Source of the DNA: CAYHWE01 sp964360445 | GTDB lineage: Bacteria > Patescibacteriota > Patescibacteriia > Patescibacteriales > JAKAJF01 | Assembly: GCA_964360445.1 (NCBI GenBank) | Contig: CAYHWE010000001.1 | Coordinates: 1-64,000, forward strand | Direction of reading: 5' to 3' | DNA length: 64,000 bases | Shown: one piece after another, positions 11,102 through 20,308 of the stretch | How positions within the stretch are numbered: position 1 is the first letter of the stretch | Layout of the letters: each line of letters begins with the position of its first letter | The notes under the pieces: model-generated | The model's database searches: none | What the model saw: the letters and a program-made list of their open reading frames with translations, nothing else | What the model was told of the DNA's origin: nothing | Made by a program: the position numbers and the translations under genes

Positions 11102-11641
11102 ATGTTGAAGATGTACAGCAAAATCTTTTCCACTCCGAAGACTGTGATTGATGCAGGATCTTTGGTTTGTAATGACGTTGAAATCAATAATCTCGGAGGA
11201 CAGATCCAGAAAAAAGTTAAAAAGCTATTCCGCGGATCTTTAGCTATCAGGGTTGTAACTGCCGGTTCTACGAATGCTTGCGAGCAGGAATTGGTCGCTT
11301 TGGGTAATGCTTATTATGATGTCGACAGGTTCGGCGTGCATTTTGTCGCGTCTCCGAGACATGCTGACATGCTGATTGTTACCGGTCCGGTTTCCCGCAA
11401 TATGCGCACTGCTTTGATCAAGACTTATGAAGCGATGCCGGAACCGAAAATAGTTGTCGCGCTTGGAAACGATGCTATCGATGGCGGTATCTTTAAAGGT
11501 TCTTACGCGGTTTTAGACGGAGTGAAAAATGTTATTCCGGTCAATTTTGAAATTCCGGGAGATCCTCCTTCACCAAAAACGATCATGTGCTATCTTCTTA
11601 AAATTTTAGAAGCGATCGATAGCAATCCTAAAAATAAGTAA
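11102..11641 (+). CDS. NuoB/HycG-like small subunit of an Ehr-type complex, cluster ligands lost
   Basis: A 179-residue protein of the complex-I 20-kDa / group-4-hydrogenase small-subunit family. Family hallmarks are present: SPRHADMLIVTGPVSRNM, MPEPKIVVALG and IPGDPPSP. The residues that normally bind the proximal [4Fe-4S] cluster are mostly replaced. The first CxxC cysteine is T57 (C60 remains), the middle cysteine region reads LGNDAIDGG (123-124 are N-D), and PGCPP is PGDPP (D154). It probably cannot hold a standard cluster. It is first of a six-gene unit, 11 bp before the next gene. Confidence 0.85.
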   Translation: MLKMYSKIFSTPKTVIDAGSLVCNDVEINNLGGQIQKKVKKLFRGSLAIRVVTAGSTNACEQELVALGNAYYDVDRFGVHFVASPRHADMLIVTGPVSRNMRTALIKTYEAMPEPKIVVALGNDAIDGGIFKGSYAVLDGVKNVIPVNFEIPGDPPSPKTIMCYLLKILEAIDSNPKNK

Positions 11642-11651
11642 TTAGAAATAT

Positions 11652-13688
11652 ATGACTATCATCACTTCTCAAATTATTTTTCTCGCTTTGGCTTCCGCTT
11701 TTTTATTGGGCGGAATCGGGGCTTTGTTTTTTGAAAAAGGCCGTTTGGCAAATATCTGGGGCAACTCTTTTGCGGCATTAGGTTCATTGTTAGGAATTAT
11801 CTTAGGAGGATCTGTTTTGGTTTTCGGAAATGTCTTTTCTTATAGCTTGACATTGCCAAACGCGCTTTTCTCTTTATCATTCAAGCTGGATTTCATCTCA
11901 GCTTTTTTTGTATTCGTGATTTCTTTGATCGCTTTCCTTTGCTCGATCTTCGCTTTCGGATACGTAAAACATTTTTATGGCAAATATAATATCGGTGCGT
12001 TGAATTTCTTCTATAATCTTTTCATCTTGGGCATGATCCTGGTTGCGACCGCCCATAATTCATTATTATTCCTTATCGTTTGGGAAATAATGTCTTTGGC
12101 TTCATATTTCTTGGTTATTTACGAAAGGAAAGAGGAGGACAATTTGAAGGCAGGTTCCCTGTATTTCATCATGACCCATATCGGTACCGCTTTTATCGCG
12201 CTTGCTTTCTTGCTGTTATACAAAGTTACGGGATCTTTTGAATTCGCGGCCATCAAGGAGGGCATCATTCACATCACTCCTTTTATGAAGAACGCGATTT
12301 TTTTATCCGCATTGATCGGTTTCGGAATCAAGGCCGGTATCTTCCCGTTGCACATCTGGCTGCCAAGCGCCCATCCGGCAGCACCATCCCATGTTTCAGC
12401 CCTAATGTCCGGCGTTATGATCAAGACAGGCATCTATATGTTCATCAGGATGTTTTTCGATATCTTGCCGAACGCGCCGCTATGGTGGGGGATCGTTATC
12501 CTCGTAATCGGCGCCGTCTCTTCTTTGCTCGGCGTTTTATACGCGTTGTCCGAACATGATATCAAGAGGCTTTTAGCTTATCACAGCATCGAGAACATCG
12601 GGATCATCCTGCTCGGTATGGGCAGCTCTTTGGTTTTCCTGTCTTTCGATATGAAAGCATTGGCCGCGCTTGGCCTTATGGCTGCGTTTTTCCACACTTT
12701 GAATCATGCCACTTTCAAGGCTTTGCTATTCTTGGGCGCCGGATCCGTCGTATCGGCAACACACACCCGCAATATTGAAGAATATGGCGGACTGATCAGA
12801 TATATGCCTCAGACAGCCTTTTTCTTCCTGGTCGGCTCTATGGCTATTTCCGCCTTGCCTCCGTTCAACGGATTCTTCAGCGAATGGATGACATTCCAAT
12901 CTTTATTCCAGGGAATCAGCGTCCTTAGTTTCGGTTCGAAATTGGTCTTTATGGCCGCCGCCGGTTCTTTGGCGTTCACAGGCGGGCTTGCTGCCGCTTG
13001 CTTCGTCAAGGCTTTCGGAGCTACATTCTTGGCAAGACCGAGAAGCGAGGAAGCGAAGCACGCGAAAGAGCCTTCAGTTTCTTTGAAGACCGGCATGGCC
13101 GGACTGGCTTTGTTGACTGTCGTGTTCGGCGTATTTTCCGGATCTGTTTCTTCTGTGTTACTAAGGATTGTCGACAGTATCGCCGTGTTCGGAAAAGCAG
13201 CTTCAGCCGTATCGTTTGAAAATCAAGCGGTCAGCGTAAACGATTTTGCTTACGCGTCCATGCTTAATGTATTCTTCGCCCTGATAGTCGTAACCGCTTT
13301 TACCGCCGCTTTGGTTTATTTCTTTACAAGGAACCAGAAAGTGAAAACAGGAATCACCTGGGATTGCGGAACAACTCTGACTCCGAGGATGGAAATTACC
13401 GCAACCGGATTTTCACGTTCAATCATAACGATTTTCAAAGGGATCCTGAAGCCGACAAGACAGACAGAGGTGGAATACCAGGACGCGAAGATGAGATATT
13501 TCCCGAAATACAGTTCCGTGCTTTTGGAAACGCCCGACCTTTACAGGGAGAAAATTTATGAGCCTTTCCAGAAAATCGTCACAAAGATTTCAGAGAACGT
13601 CAAGAAAATACAGAACGGAAATGTCAACGCGTATATCCTATACATCATCATCGCTCTGATCGGCTTACTAATTACATTTGCAATTTAA
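11652..13688 (+). CDS. NuoL/HyfB-like antiporter-type membrane subunit
   Basis: A 678-residue polytopic protein of the Mrp/NuoL family with at least 14 hydrophobic helices. The conserved discontinuous-helix region is seen in AGIFPLHIWLPSAHPAAPSH and the lysine/histidine channel residues lie in LLAYHSIENIGII. The C-terminal part has ITWDCGTTLTPRMEITATGF, typical of HyfB-type subunits rather than NuoL. Such subunits are believed to translocate ions. It overlaps no neighbour; the next gene starts 4 bp later. Confidence 0.9.
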   Translation: MTIITSQIIFLALASAFLLGGIGALFFEKGRLANIWGNSFAALGSLLGIILGGSVLVFGNVFSYSLTLPNALFSLSFKLDFISAFFVFVISLIAFLCSIFAFGYVKHFYGKYNIGALNFFYNLFILGMILVATAHNSLLFLIVWEIMSLASYFLVIYERKEEDNLKAGSLYFIMTHIGTAFIALAFLLLYKVTGSFEFAAIKEGIIHITPFMKNAIFLSALIGFGIKAGIFPLHIWLPSAHPAAPSHVSALMSGVMIKTGIYMFIRMFFDILPNAPLWWGIVILVIGAVSSLLGVLYALSEHDIKRLLAYHSIENIGIILLGMGSSLVFLSFDMKALAALGLMAAFFHTLNHATFKALLFLGAGSVVSATHTRNIEEYGGLIRYMPQTAFFFLVGSMAISALPPFNGFFSEWMTFQSLFQGISVLSFGSKLVFMAAAGSLAFTGGLAAACFVKAFGATFLARPRSEEAKHAKEPSVSLKTGMAGLALLTVVFGVFSGSVSSVLLRIVDSIAVFGKAASAVSFENQAVSVNDFAYASMLNVFFALIVVTAFTAALVYFFTRNQKVKTGITWDCGTTLTPRMEITATGFSRSIITIFKGILKPTRQTEVEYQDAKMRYFPKYSSVLLETPDLYREKIYEPFQKIVTKISENVKKIQNGNVNAYILYIIIALIGLLITFAI

Positions 13689-13692
13689 ACAT

Positions 13693-14616
13693 ATGCCAAT
13701 CATCATTTGGGTCATCCAATTATTGTTAATTCCAATCCTGTCGCCGTTTTTTGTCGGTGTGACAAGAAAGATAAAAGCGAGATTACAGAATCGCCGGGGA
13801 GCGTCCGTGCTCCAGCCTTACAGGGATTTATGGAAACTTTTCCATAAAGACGAAATTATCAGCGAAGACGCTTCCTGGGTTTTCAGGTCAGCGCCCTACA
13901 TCATCTTCGCGGTTACGATAATCGTCGCTTTTGCTATCCCGTCAGTCACTACGGCCTTGCCGGGACTGTTCAGCGATTTCCTTGTCGTTGTTTATCTGTT
14001 GGCTTTGGGTACATTCTTTCTCGCTCTTGCCGGCATGGATACAGGCAGCGCTTTCGGCGGATTCGGTTCTTCAAGAGAAATGACTATGGCGGCTTTGGCC
14101 GAGGGCGGATTGATTTTCTCGATTTTGGCTTTGGCGTTAGCGGCAAAAACGACAAACCTATCCGGCATCGCTGAAGCGGTCAGCTCGCTTCCTTTTGTAG
14201 CTTTTATCCCTGTCTTGATCGCGTTTGCCGGCTTCATGATCGCATTGCTTTCTGAAACAAGCCGTTTTCCTTTTGACAATCCGGCGACACATCTTGAATT
14301 GACCATGATCCATGAAGCTATGATTTTGGAATACTCAGGCAAGAGATTGGCATTGATCGAATGGGCTTCTGCGAACAAATTGCTGATTTTCATCGCTTTG
14401 GGCGCCAATCTGTTTTTCCCGTGGGGTCTGGCCGGATCTTTGAGTTTGGCTGCCCTTATTCCGGCTTTATTGTTTTTTGTCTTGAAGGTCTTGGCGGTTT
14501 GCGTCATTATCGCTCTTATTGAATCCACCATCGCCAAGTTCAGATATTTCAGACTGCCTGACTTATTATTCATTTCTTTCATACTTAGCGTCATCGCTAT
14601 CAGTCTTATCATATAA
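13693..14616 (+). CDS. NuoH/HyfC-like membrane subunit
   Basis: A 307-residue protein with about eight membrane helices. The cytoplasmic loop KIKARLQNRRGASVLQPYRD and the segment SETSRFPFDNPATHLELTMI with acidic residues match NuoH/HyfC, which links the peripheral arm to the pump arm. The ATG at 13693 is preferred to a TTG at 13678 inside the preceding gene. Confidence 0.9.
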   Translation: MPIIIWVIQLLLIPILSPFFVGVTRKIKARLQNRRGASVLQPYRDLWKLFHKDEIISEDASWVFRSAPYIIFAVTIIVAFAIPSVTTALPGLFSDFLVVVYLLALGTFFLALAGMDTGSAFGGFGSSREMTMAALAEGGLIFSILALALAAKTTNLSGIAEAVSSLPFVAFIPVLIAFAGFMIALLSETSRFPFDNPATHLELTMIHEAMILEYSGKRLALIEWASANKLLIFIALGANLFFPWGLAGSLSLAALIPALLFFVLKVLAVCVIIALIESTIAKFRYFRLPDLLFISFILSVIAISLII

Positions 14617-14620
14617 ATAT

Positions 14621-15277
14621 ATGCCTGAATTTAATCCGCAATTTTTATTGTCGTTGGAAACGTTGATTTTCGCATCAGTTATCCTGATGCACCTGGTGAA
14701 AAAAAGCTCTTCAATGATCTCGCTTTATATCCTGCAATCGGCGGTAGTGGTTTTTCTCCTGCTGACCCATCTTTTCAGCGATTTCTCTTTTTCTTTGTTG
14801 GCAGTCATCATCCTGGTTTTTGCCGTCAAGGTCCTTGTCGCGCCAAGATTTTTCTTTAAGCTCATCAACAGGCACCAGTTGAAATTCACGATAAGCAATT
14901 TCCTGAATTCTCCGCTGACCCTTATCGTTTTAGCCGTTTTGACCGCTGTTTCCCATTCGGGCGCGCTTAAGCCATTGGTCGGTCTTGCCGGCGGCAACGG
15001 AGACGCCTTGTTGATTTCAATATCGGTGATCCTGATTTCCCTGTTTCTGATCGTCAACAAGAGGGGGGCATTGTCCCAGATGATCGGCATCCTGTCGCTG
15101 GAAAACGGGATCGTATCTTTCGCGTTCCTGATGGGACTTGAGCAGGCGCCGGCGCTGGAGTTGGGGATCATTTTCGATATCCTGGTCTGGATCATCATCG
15201 CGTCAGTATTCGCTTCCATGATTTATAAGCAATTTGGTTCTCTTGATGTCACATCAATGAAACATTTAAAGGAATAA
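14621..15277 (+). CDS. HyfE-like (NuoK-related) membrane subunit
   Basis: A 218-residue hydrophobic protein with about seven helices. The NuoK-like part lies at the C-terminus, where QMIGILSLENGIVSFAFLMG holds the buried glutamate typical of NuoK/HyfE. It starts 4 bp after the previous stop. HyfE-type subunits occur only in group-4 hydrogenase relatives, which supports the complex assignment. Confidence 0.85.
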   Translation: MPEFNPQFLLSLETLIFASVILMHLVKKSSSMISLYILQSAVVVFLLLTHLFSDFSFSLLAVIILVFAVKVLVAPRFFFKLINRHQLKFTISNFLNSPLTLIVLAVLTAVSHSGALKPLVGLAGGNGDALLISISVILISLFLIVNKRGALSQMIGILSLENGIVSFAFLMGLEQAPALELGIIFDILVWIIIASVFASMIYKQFGSLDVTSMKHLKE

Positions 15278-15281
15278 TCAT

Positions 15282-16727
15282 ATGCCATTAATCTTAATCA
15301 TTTTTTCACCATTAGTTGCTGCGGTATTTTCTTTTTTCGTGAAGAAGAAAACATCTTTCCTGGAAATCGCGACAGCGGCAGTTTCTTCCCTTGAGCTGAT
15401 TGCCGCCATCGTGATCGCGTATGAAGTTTATAAGAGCGGATCTTATACTCTAAGCTCTTATCTGGCCGTAGACGCATTGGGCGCGTTGTTGCTTATGATC
15501 GTTGCGGTTGTCGGATTCGCGGCATCGATTTATTCCATCGGCTATTTGAGAGAGGAAGTCAAGAAAGGAATAATCGGATTCAGTAGGGTAAAACAATATT
15601 TCATCCTTTTCCATCTGTTCGTGATGGCGATGTTCTTCGCTATCGCGACAACCAGCCCGATAATGATGTGGATCGCGATCGAGGCGACTACTTTGTCGAC
15701 CGCATTCTTGATCAGTTTTTATAACAAGCCATCAGCAATGGAAGCGGCTTGGAAATACCTTATTATCAACTCTGTCGGTTTATTATTGGGATTCTTGGGC
15801 ACGCTCCTTTTCTTCACTCCGCTTTTGGATTTAGGTTACCACGGCCTTGTGAATTGGAGCGTGATCATGAAGAATGTTTCTCATTTTGATCCATTCGTGA
15901 TCAAGATGGCTTTTATTTTTGTCTTTATCGGTTATGGAACAAAAGTCGGTTTAGCGCCTATGCACACTTGGCGCCCAGACGCTTACAGCAAGGCGCCGAC
16001 TCCGATCGTCGCTTTGTTTTCAGGCGCTTTATTGAATGTGGCGTTTTTAGCGCTGCTTCGTTTCAAGACAGTGACTGACGCGGCGATCGGCGCATCTTTC
16101 TCAAGCCAATTATTCATTTTCTTCGGCATATTATCGATCGTCATCGCTGCTTTCATCATGTATGTGCAGAAGAACTATAAGCGCTTGATCGCTTATTCCA
16201 GCATCGAGCACGCAGGTATCATGGCGCTAGGTTTCGGATTCGGCGGCATCGGCGCTTTTGCCGGACTTTTGCATATGATCTATCATTCGATCACGAAGTC
16301 GCTTTTATTCCTTACTGCCGGCAATGTATTCTTGAAATACAGCTCCACAAAAATCGCGAATGTGCGCGGCATGATTTCTTCCCTGCCTCTGACAAGCGTA
16401 ATTTTCATTATCGGATTCTTAGCTATCACCGGCATCCCTCCTTTCGGAATTTTTGTTTCCGAATTCTATATCTTGTCAGCCGGAATCGCTAATCATCCGA
16501 TCGCTTCAATAATCGCATTATTCTCTTTTGCCTTGGTGTTCGTCGGATTCTTGAAGCATGTCGTTGCTATGGTATTCAGCAAAGAAGAGGAAGAAGTTGC
16601 TAAGGGAGAAGCCGGGATCTGGACTATTTTGCCTTTGATATTCTTAACAATAATTTTAATCATATTTAGCATTTATCTTCCGACTCCGGTAAAGACTTTG
16701 ATGGATGCTGCTATTTTAATTTATTAA
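15282..16727 (+). CDS. HyfF-like (NuoN/M-related) membrane subunit
   Basis: A 481-residue antiporter-like protein. The segments GYGTKVGLAPMHTWRPDAYS and RLIAYSSIEHAGIMALGFGF are typical of HyfF, with histidine and lysine residues in the membrane. With the HyfB-like subunit this gives two antiporter-type modules. It lies 4 bp after HyfE-like and 4 bp before the large subunit, so the six genes are almost certainly one operon. Confidence 0.9.
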   Translation: MPLILIIFSPLVAAVFSFFVKKKTSFLEIATAAVSSLELIAAIVIAYEVYKSGSYTLSSYLAVDALGALLLMIVAVVGFAASIYSIGYLREEVKKGIIGFSRVKQYFILFHLFVMAMFFAIATTSPIMMWIAIEATTLSTAFLISFYNKPSAMEAAWKYLIINSVGLLLGFLGTLLFFTPLLDLGYHGLVNWSVIMKNVSHFDPFVIKMAFIFVFIGYGTKVGLAPMHTWRPDAYSKAPTPIVALFSGALLNVAFLALLRFKTVTDAAIGASFSSQLFIFFGILSIVIAAFIMYVQKNYKRLIAYSSIEHAGIMALGFGFGGIGAFAGLLHMIYHSITKSLLFLTAGNVFLKYSSTKIANVRGMISSLPLTSVIFIIGFLAITGIPPFGIFVSEFYILSAGIANHPIASIIALFSFALVFVGFLKHVVAMVFSKEEEEVAKGEAGIWTILPLIFLTIILIIFSIYLPTPVKTLMDAAILIY

Positions 16728-16731
16728 TTCT

Positions 16732-18282
16732 ATGCAAATCGAATCATATTTACAGAACATAGAAACTAAAAAATACGGAAATATAATCGCTTACGGATTG
16801 CCGGCTGAAAAAATAGTTGATGAGTGCGACAGGCTTTACAACGAACATGGATTACGGTTGAAAACGATTACGGCAAAAGATGAAAGGAAAGAGAACGGTT
16901 CTTTCAGGATAATGTATATTTTCGGAATGCCGGGAGAAAATGTTTTCCTGATGCCTTTTATTTCGGTCAAAGGCGACGAATTCCCGTCTATCGTGAATGT
17001 CGTGCATGAATCATCCTGGTATGAGAGGAAGATAAAGACTTTTTTCGGCCTACATCCGAAAGGGCACCCGAATCCAAGACAGATCCTGTTGCAGGAAAAT
17101 TGGCCGGATAATATTTTTCCGTTAAGGAAAGATTTTGATGGCAAGACCAGGCCGGGCCAGGCAAATACCCCTTATCAGTTCCATAAGGTGGAAGGAGAAG
17201 GTATTTATGAAATTCCTGTCGGACCTGTCCATGCCGGAATTATCGAGCCGGGGCATTTTCGTTTCAGCGTTGCCGGAGAAGAGATCTTATTGCTCGAACC
17301 AAGATTGGGATTCACGCATAAAGGAAGCGAAAAACTTTTTGAAACTCTGCCTTTGCCGGATAAATTGAAATTGTCGGAAAGGATTTCCGGCGACAGCTCA
17401 TTCAACCATTCTTTGGCTTTCTGTCAGGCGGCGGAATCTTTGGCCGGCATCGAAGTCCCTGAACGCGCAAAATATCTGAGAGTGATTTTTGCCGAAATGG
17501 AAAGGATCGCCAATCACTTCGGCGATATCGGCGCGATAATGCTCGATACAGGATTCAGTTTCGGCGGAGCCAATGGCGGCAGATTGAGAGAAATGGTCAT
17601 ACAATGGAATGAAAAATTGACTGGCAGCCGTTTCTTAAGGAGCGTAAACGCGATCGGCGGAGTAACCAAGGACATCCCGGAAGAATCAAGAAACCAGCTA
17701 AGCAAGGACCTGGATTCTATCTTTAAAGATTTCAAAGAGGTTATCGATATCGCGGAAAATAGCAATTCTCTCTATAATCGTCTTAAAGATTCCGGCACCC
17801 TGGATAAACAGATAGCGAGAGATCACGGCGTTATCGGTGTCGCCGGCAGAGCGACAGGCTTATCGGCTGACGCGAGAATCGATTATCCATATGCCGCTTA
17901 TGACAAATTCAATTTTGAGATCGCGGTTGAAAACGGCGGCGATGTCAACGCGAGATATCTTGTAAGGATCAAAGAAGTTTCCACTTCTATGCGGATATTG
18001 CAGGAAGCTTTGGATAAAATGCCAAACGGACCGATCGCTTCCGGACAACAGATAGCCTTTAAGCCTGACTTTTATGCCCTGGGAATAGCCGAGGGCTGGA
18101 GAGGGGATATCGTTTATATGATCGCGACGGATGAGAGCGGAAATATTTCCAGAGTCGAAGTCCGCGACCCGTCTTTCCTTAATTGGGCGGCGGTAGGACA
18201 TGCCGGAAAAGGCAATGTTGTCCCGGATTTTCCATTGATCAATAAGAGTTTTAACTTATCATACTCAGGAAACGACCTGTAA
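16732..18282 (+). CDS. HyfG/HycE-like large subunit (NuoC-NuoD fusion), NiFe ligands lost
   Basis: A 516-residue fusion. Residues 1-140 resemble NuoC (IFPLRKDF near 128-135) and 160-516 resemble NuoD / hydrogenase large subunit (GPVHAGIIEPGHFRF). In NiFe hydrogenases the metal is held by RICGIC and DPCxxC. Here these read RISGDS (S219, S222) and DPSFLN (S481, N484), so all four cysteines are replaced while surrounding residues remain. This is the signature of energy-converting hydrogenase-related (Ehr) complexes, not of an active hydrogenase. Its reaction is unknown. It is last in the operon. Confidence 0.9.
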   Translation: MQIESYLQNIETKKYGNIIAYGLPAEKIVDECDRLYNEHGLRLKTITAKDERKENGSFRIMYIFGMPGENVFLMPFISVKGDEFPSIVNVVHESSWYERKIKTFFGLHPKGHPNPRQILLQENWPDNIFPLRKDFDGKTRPGQANTPYQFHKVEGEGIYEIPVGPVHAGIIEPGHFRFSVAGEEILLLEPRLGFTHKGSEKLFETLPLPDKLKLSERISGDSSFNHSLAFCQAAESLAGIEVPERAKYLRVIFAEMERIANHFGDIGAIMLDTGFSFGGANGGRLREMVIQWNEKLTGSRFLRSVNAIGGVTKDIPEESRNQLSKDLDSIFKDFKEVIDIAENSNSLYNRLKDSGTLDKQIARDHGVIGVAGRATGLSADARIDYPYAAYDKFNFEIAVENGGDVNARYLVRIKEVSTSMRILQEALDKMPNGPIASGQQIAFKPDFYALGIAEGWRGDIVYMIATDESGNISRVEVRDPSFLNWAAVGHAGKGNVVPDFPLINKSFNLSYSGNDL

Positions 18283-18338
18283 TATCATATCAGTCTGGCT
18301 TCTATTTTTATAGGCATAGTTTTTATTGCCAATTTTTA

Positions 18339-18367
18339 TTGACAAATTTTGATATTTGTGGTATTGT
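18339..18367 (+). promoter_or_regulatory. Predicted promoter of the carbonic-anhydrase-like gene
   Basis: TTGACA (18339-18344), a 17-bp spacer, then TATTGT (18362-18367), within the 225-bp spacer after the Ehr cluster. Confidence 0.6.
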
Positions 18368-18507
18368 AAGAGATAAATTTTATATAAAGAAAAGATAAAG
18401 TTTTCTATATTCAGTTCTTTAAAAAAATAGCTATTTTTTCTTTTTGCTTTAAGTGGTTAGAACATAGAGAAGAGATAACTAAAATTATAACTAAAGAGGA
18501 GGGGTTA

Positions 18508-19548
18508 ATGGTGGAACTACCAAAAGTATTGAGAGATCTGAAAGGCTTGAACAAGCAGTATTCAGACCAATTTCTGGGGGACCAGCTGGAACGGAGGTCT
18601 TGGCGCGCAGAACACCCGACAAAAATTTGCGCTTTTAAGTGCATGGACGGCAGGATACATCTTCCTCATGCCACCGAAACGCCGTTAGGAATAATCAAGT
18701 CTTTCAGGAATCTTGGCGGCGCTTTTGATATGGGGTGGAGCTATCTTAGCTCGGTGGTCGATGAATGCATCGACCATGAGGTAAGAAGAGGGAGGAAGGT
18801 CCTGTTTCTTATCACGTATCATTTTTCCCGGGGCGACAAGCATCGGGGATGCGCCGGGCATGATTACGACAAAAAAAAGGCCATACAATCTGTCATTGCT
18901 TTCAAGGAGCAGATAGAGAGGATATATGGCGCTGACCATCGGATCGTGTGCCCGGTAATATGCGGCTTTGAAACAGACTTTGACGCCTTGATTCTTCATG
19001 GAGACAACGGCGGGATCGCAGACCTTTCCGAGATAGAGGATTCGTCGGAAACGAATGTAAAATCTTTACTGACGGATATTTTCAGAAAGATGCCACAGGA
19101 TATTCTCCGTGATTTCGTGCCTTTGGTCCAGGGTAACATAAGACATATAGCCGAAATAAAAACGCGGAACAGGGCGATCATAGACGTCCAGCACAAAGAG
19201 TCCGTTCTCGCTGTAGGCAGGGGATTCGACTGGTTGCATGAGCCGAATAGGGCATTGGTAATCGGTCCTTATCAGCCGAACCTGGATGATGCCATCAGGG
19301 TCGGGCTGAAAGTAATCCTGTCTAACTTCGAGGGCAGGAGAATCCAGAAGAAGGACGGATTCATAGCTCTTGCTTCTGCTACATATGTCGAGGCAGGAGT
19401 AAAGGGGAACAGGGCCAAGGAGAGAGCAATATTCCTGAAAAATATGATAAAAGGGATAATCGATAACGACTTTCCCGGGTTAAGGAATCTTGCGCATCTT
19501 ATGGCTGTAATTACGGATCTTAACACGCAAAAAATCGAGGAGGTGTAA
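18508..19548 (+). CDS. Beta-carbonic-anhydrase-like zinc protein
   Basis: A 346-residue soluble protein behind a strong ribosome-binding site (GAGGAGGGG). Motifs of beta-class carbonic anhydrases are visible: CMDGR at 45-49 (zinc cysteine plus Asp-Arg dyad), SFRNLGG at 65-71, and HRGC at 112-115 (HxxC zinc ligands). Beta-CAs interconvert CO2 and bicarbonate. At 346 residues it is longer than usual, with a C-terminal region (about 180-346) I do not recognise. A relation to carboxysome-type carbonic anhydrases is possible but unproven. It has its own promoter and terminator. Confidence 0.6.
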   Translation: MVELPKVLRDLKGLNKQYSDQFLGDQLERRSWRAEHPTKICAFKCMDGRIHLPHATETPLGIIKSFRNLGGAFDMGWSYLSSVVDECIDHEVRRGRKVLFLITYHFSRGDKHRGCAGHDYDKKKAIQSVIAFKEQIERIYGADHRIVCPVICGFETDFDALILHGDNGGIADLSEIEDSSETNVKSLLTDIFRKMPQDILRDFVPLVQGNIRHIAEIKTRNRAIIDVQHKESVLAVGRGFDWLHEPNRALVIGPYQPNLDDAIRVGLKVILSNFEGRRIQKKDGFIALASATYVEAGVKGNRAKERAIFLKNMIKGIIDNDFPGLRNLAHLMAVITDLNTQKIEEV

Positions 19549-19559
19549 AAAGCAAGTCG

Positions 19560-19589
19560 GGAGCCCAGCTTTTAGGGGCTCCTTTTTTT
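19560..19589 (+). terminator. Rho-independent terminator
   Basis: Stem GGAGCCC (19560-19566) with GGGCTCC (19576-19582), then seven T, 12 bases after the stop of the carbonic-anhydrase-like gene. Confidence 0.9.
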
Positions 19590-19593
19590 ATTG

Positions 19594-19622
19594 GTGACAA
19601 AATATGTTATCCATGCTATACT
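19594..19622 (+). promoter_or_regulatory. Predicted extended -10 promoter of pcm-mltG
   Basis: GTGACA (19594-19599), a 17-bp spacer ending TGC, then TATACT (19617-19622). It starts 5 bases after the preceding terminator. Confidence 0.65.
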
Positions 19623-19640
19623 CCCGGCGCATTTAAACAT

Positions 19641-20273
19641 ATGTCCATAGTCGATTCTTTGATCAATGAAGGCGGTTTAAAAACTGAAGAAATAATAAAA
19701 GCCTTCCGGAAAATAAAAAGGGAAGATTTTGTTTTGCCCGAGGATAGTGAGATGGCGGAGGCGGACATTCCTTTGCCGATCGGATATGGGCAGACCATTT
19801 CCCAGCCGACTACAGTCGCATTCAGCATGGAATTATTGGGGCCGGAAAAGGGAGAAAAGATTTTGGATATCGGCAGCGGATCAGGATGGACGACAGCTAT
19901 ACTTGCCGAGATTGTCGGCGAGAACGGAAGAATATTCGGCATTGAATTATTGCAAGGGCTGAAAGAGTTCGGCGAGAAAAATATTTCTAAATATGATTTC
20001 ATGAAAGAGGGGAGAGTAAAAATGATCCGGGCTGATGGCCATGAAGGTTTGATTAATGAGGCGCCGTTTGATAGAATATTAGTATCGGCAGCCGCGGAAA
20101 AAATCCCGAAAGAATTATTGAGGGAGCTGAAAATAGGAGGCGTCTTGGTAATCCCGATCGGCAGGCCGCATGAAATCCAGGATATCGTCAGGATTGAGAA
20201 AATCAATGAAGACGAATTCAAGGAGACAAGATATCCCGGTTTTATTTTCGTGCCGTTGGTTCGTGGGTCATGA
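19641..20273 (+). CDS. pcm: Protein-L-isoaspartate O-methyltransferase
   Basis: A 210-residue class I SAM methyltransferase. The motifs GYGQTISQPTTVAFSMELL and ILDIGSGSGWTTAIL are those of PCMT, which methylates isoaspartyl residues to start their repair. GGVLVIPIGRP is the usual late strand of the family. It ends in an ATGA overlap with an in-frame upstream start of the next gene, so the two are cotranscribed. Confidence 0.93.
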   Translation: MSIVDSLINEGGLKTEEIIKAFRKIKREDFVLPEDSEMAEADIPLPIGYGQTISQPTTVAFSMELLGPEKGEKILDIGSGSGWTTAILAEIVGENGRIFGIELLQGLKEFGEKNISKYDFMKEGRVKMIRADGHEGLINEAPFDRILVSAAAEKIPKELLRELKIGGVLVIPIGRPHEIQDIVRIEKINEDEFKETRYPGFIFVPLVRGS

Positions 20274-20308
20274 ATTATGAATCAAGAATTGTGAATTATA
20301 GTTTTTTT

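Noticed and set aside
11102..18282. Annotation as a functional NiFe hydrogenase or as NADH dehydrogenase
   Set aside because: All NiFe ligands and most cluster ligands are missing, and no NADH-binding subunits are present.
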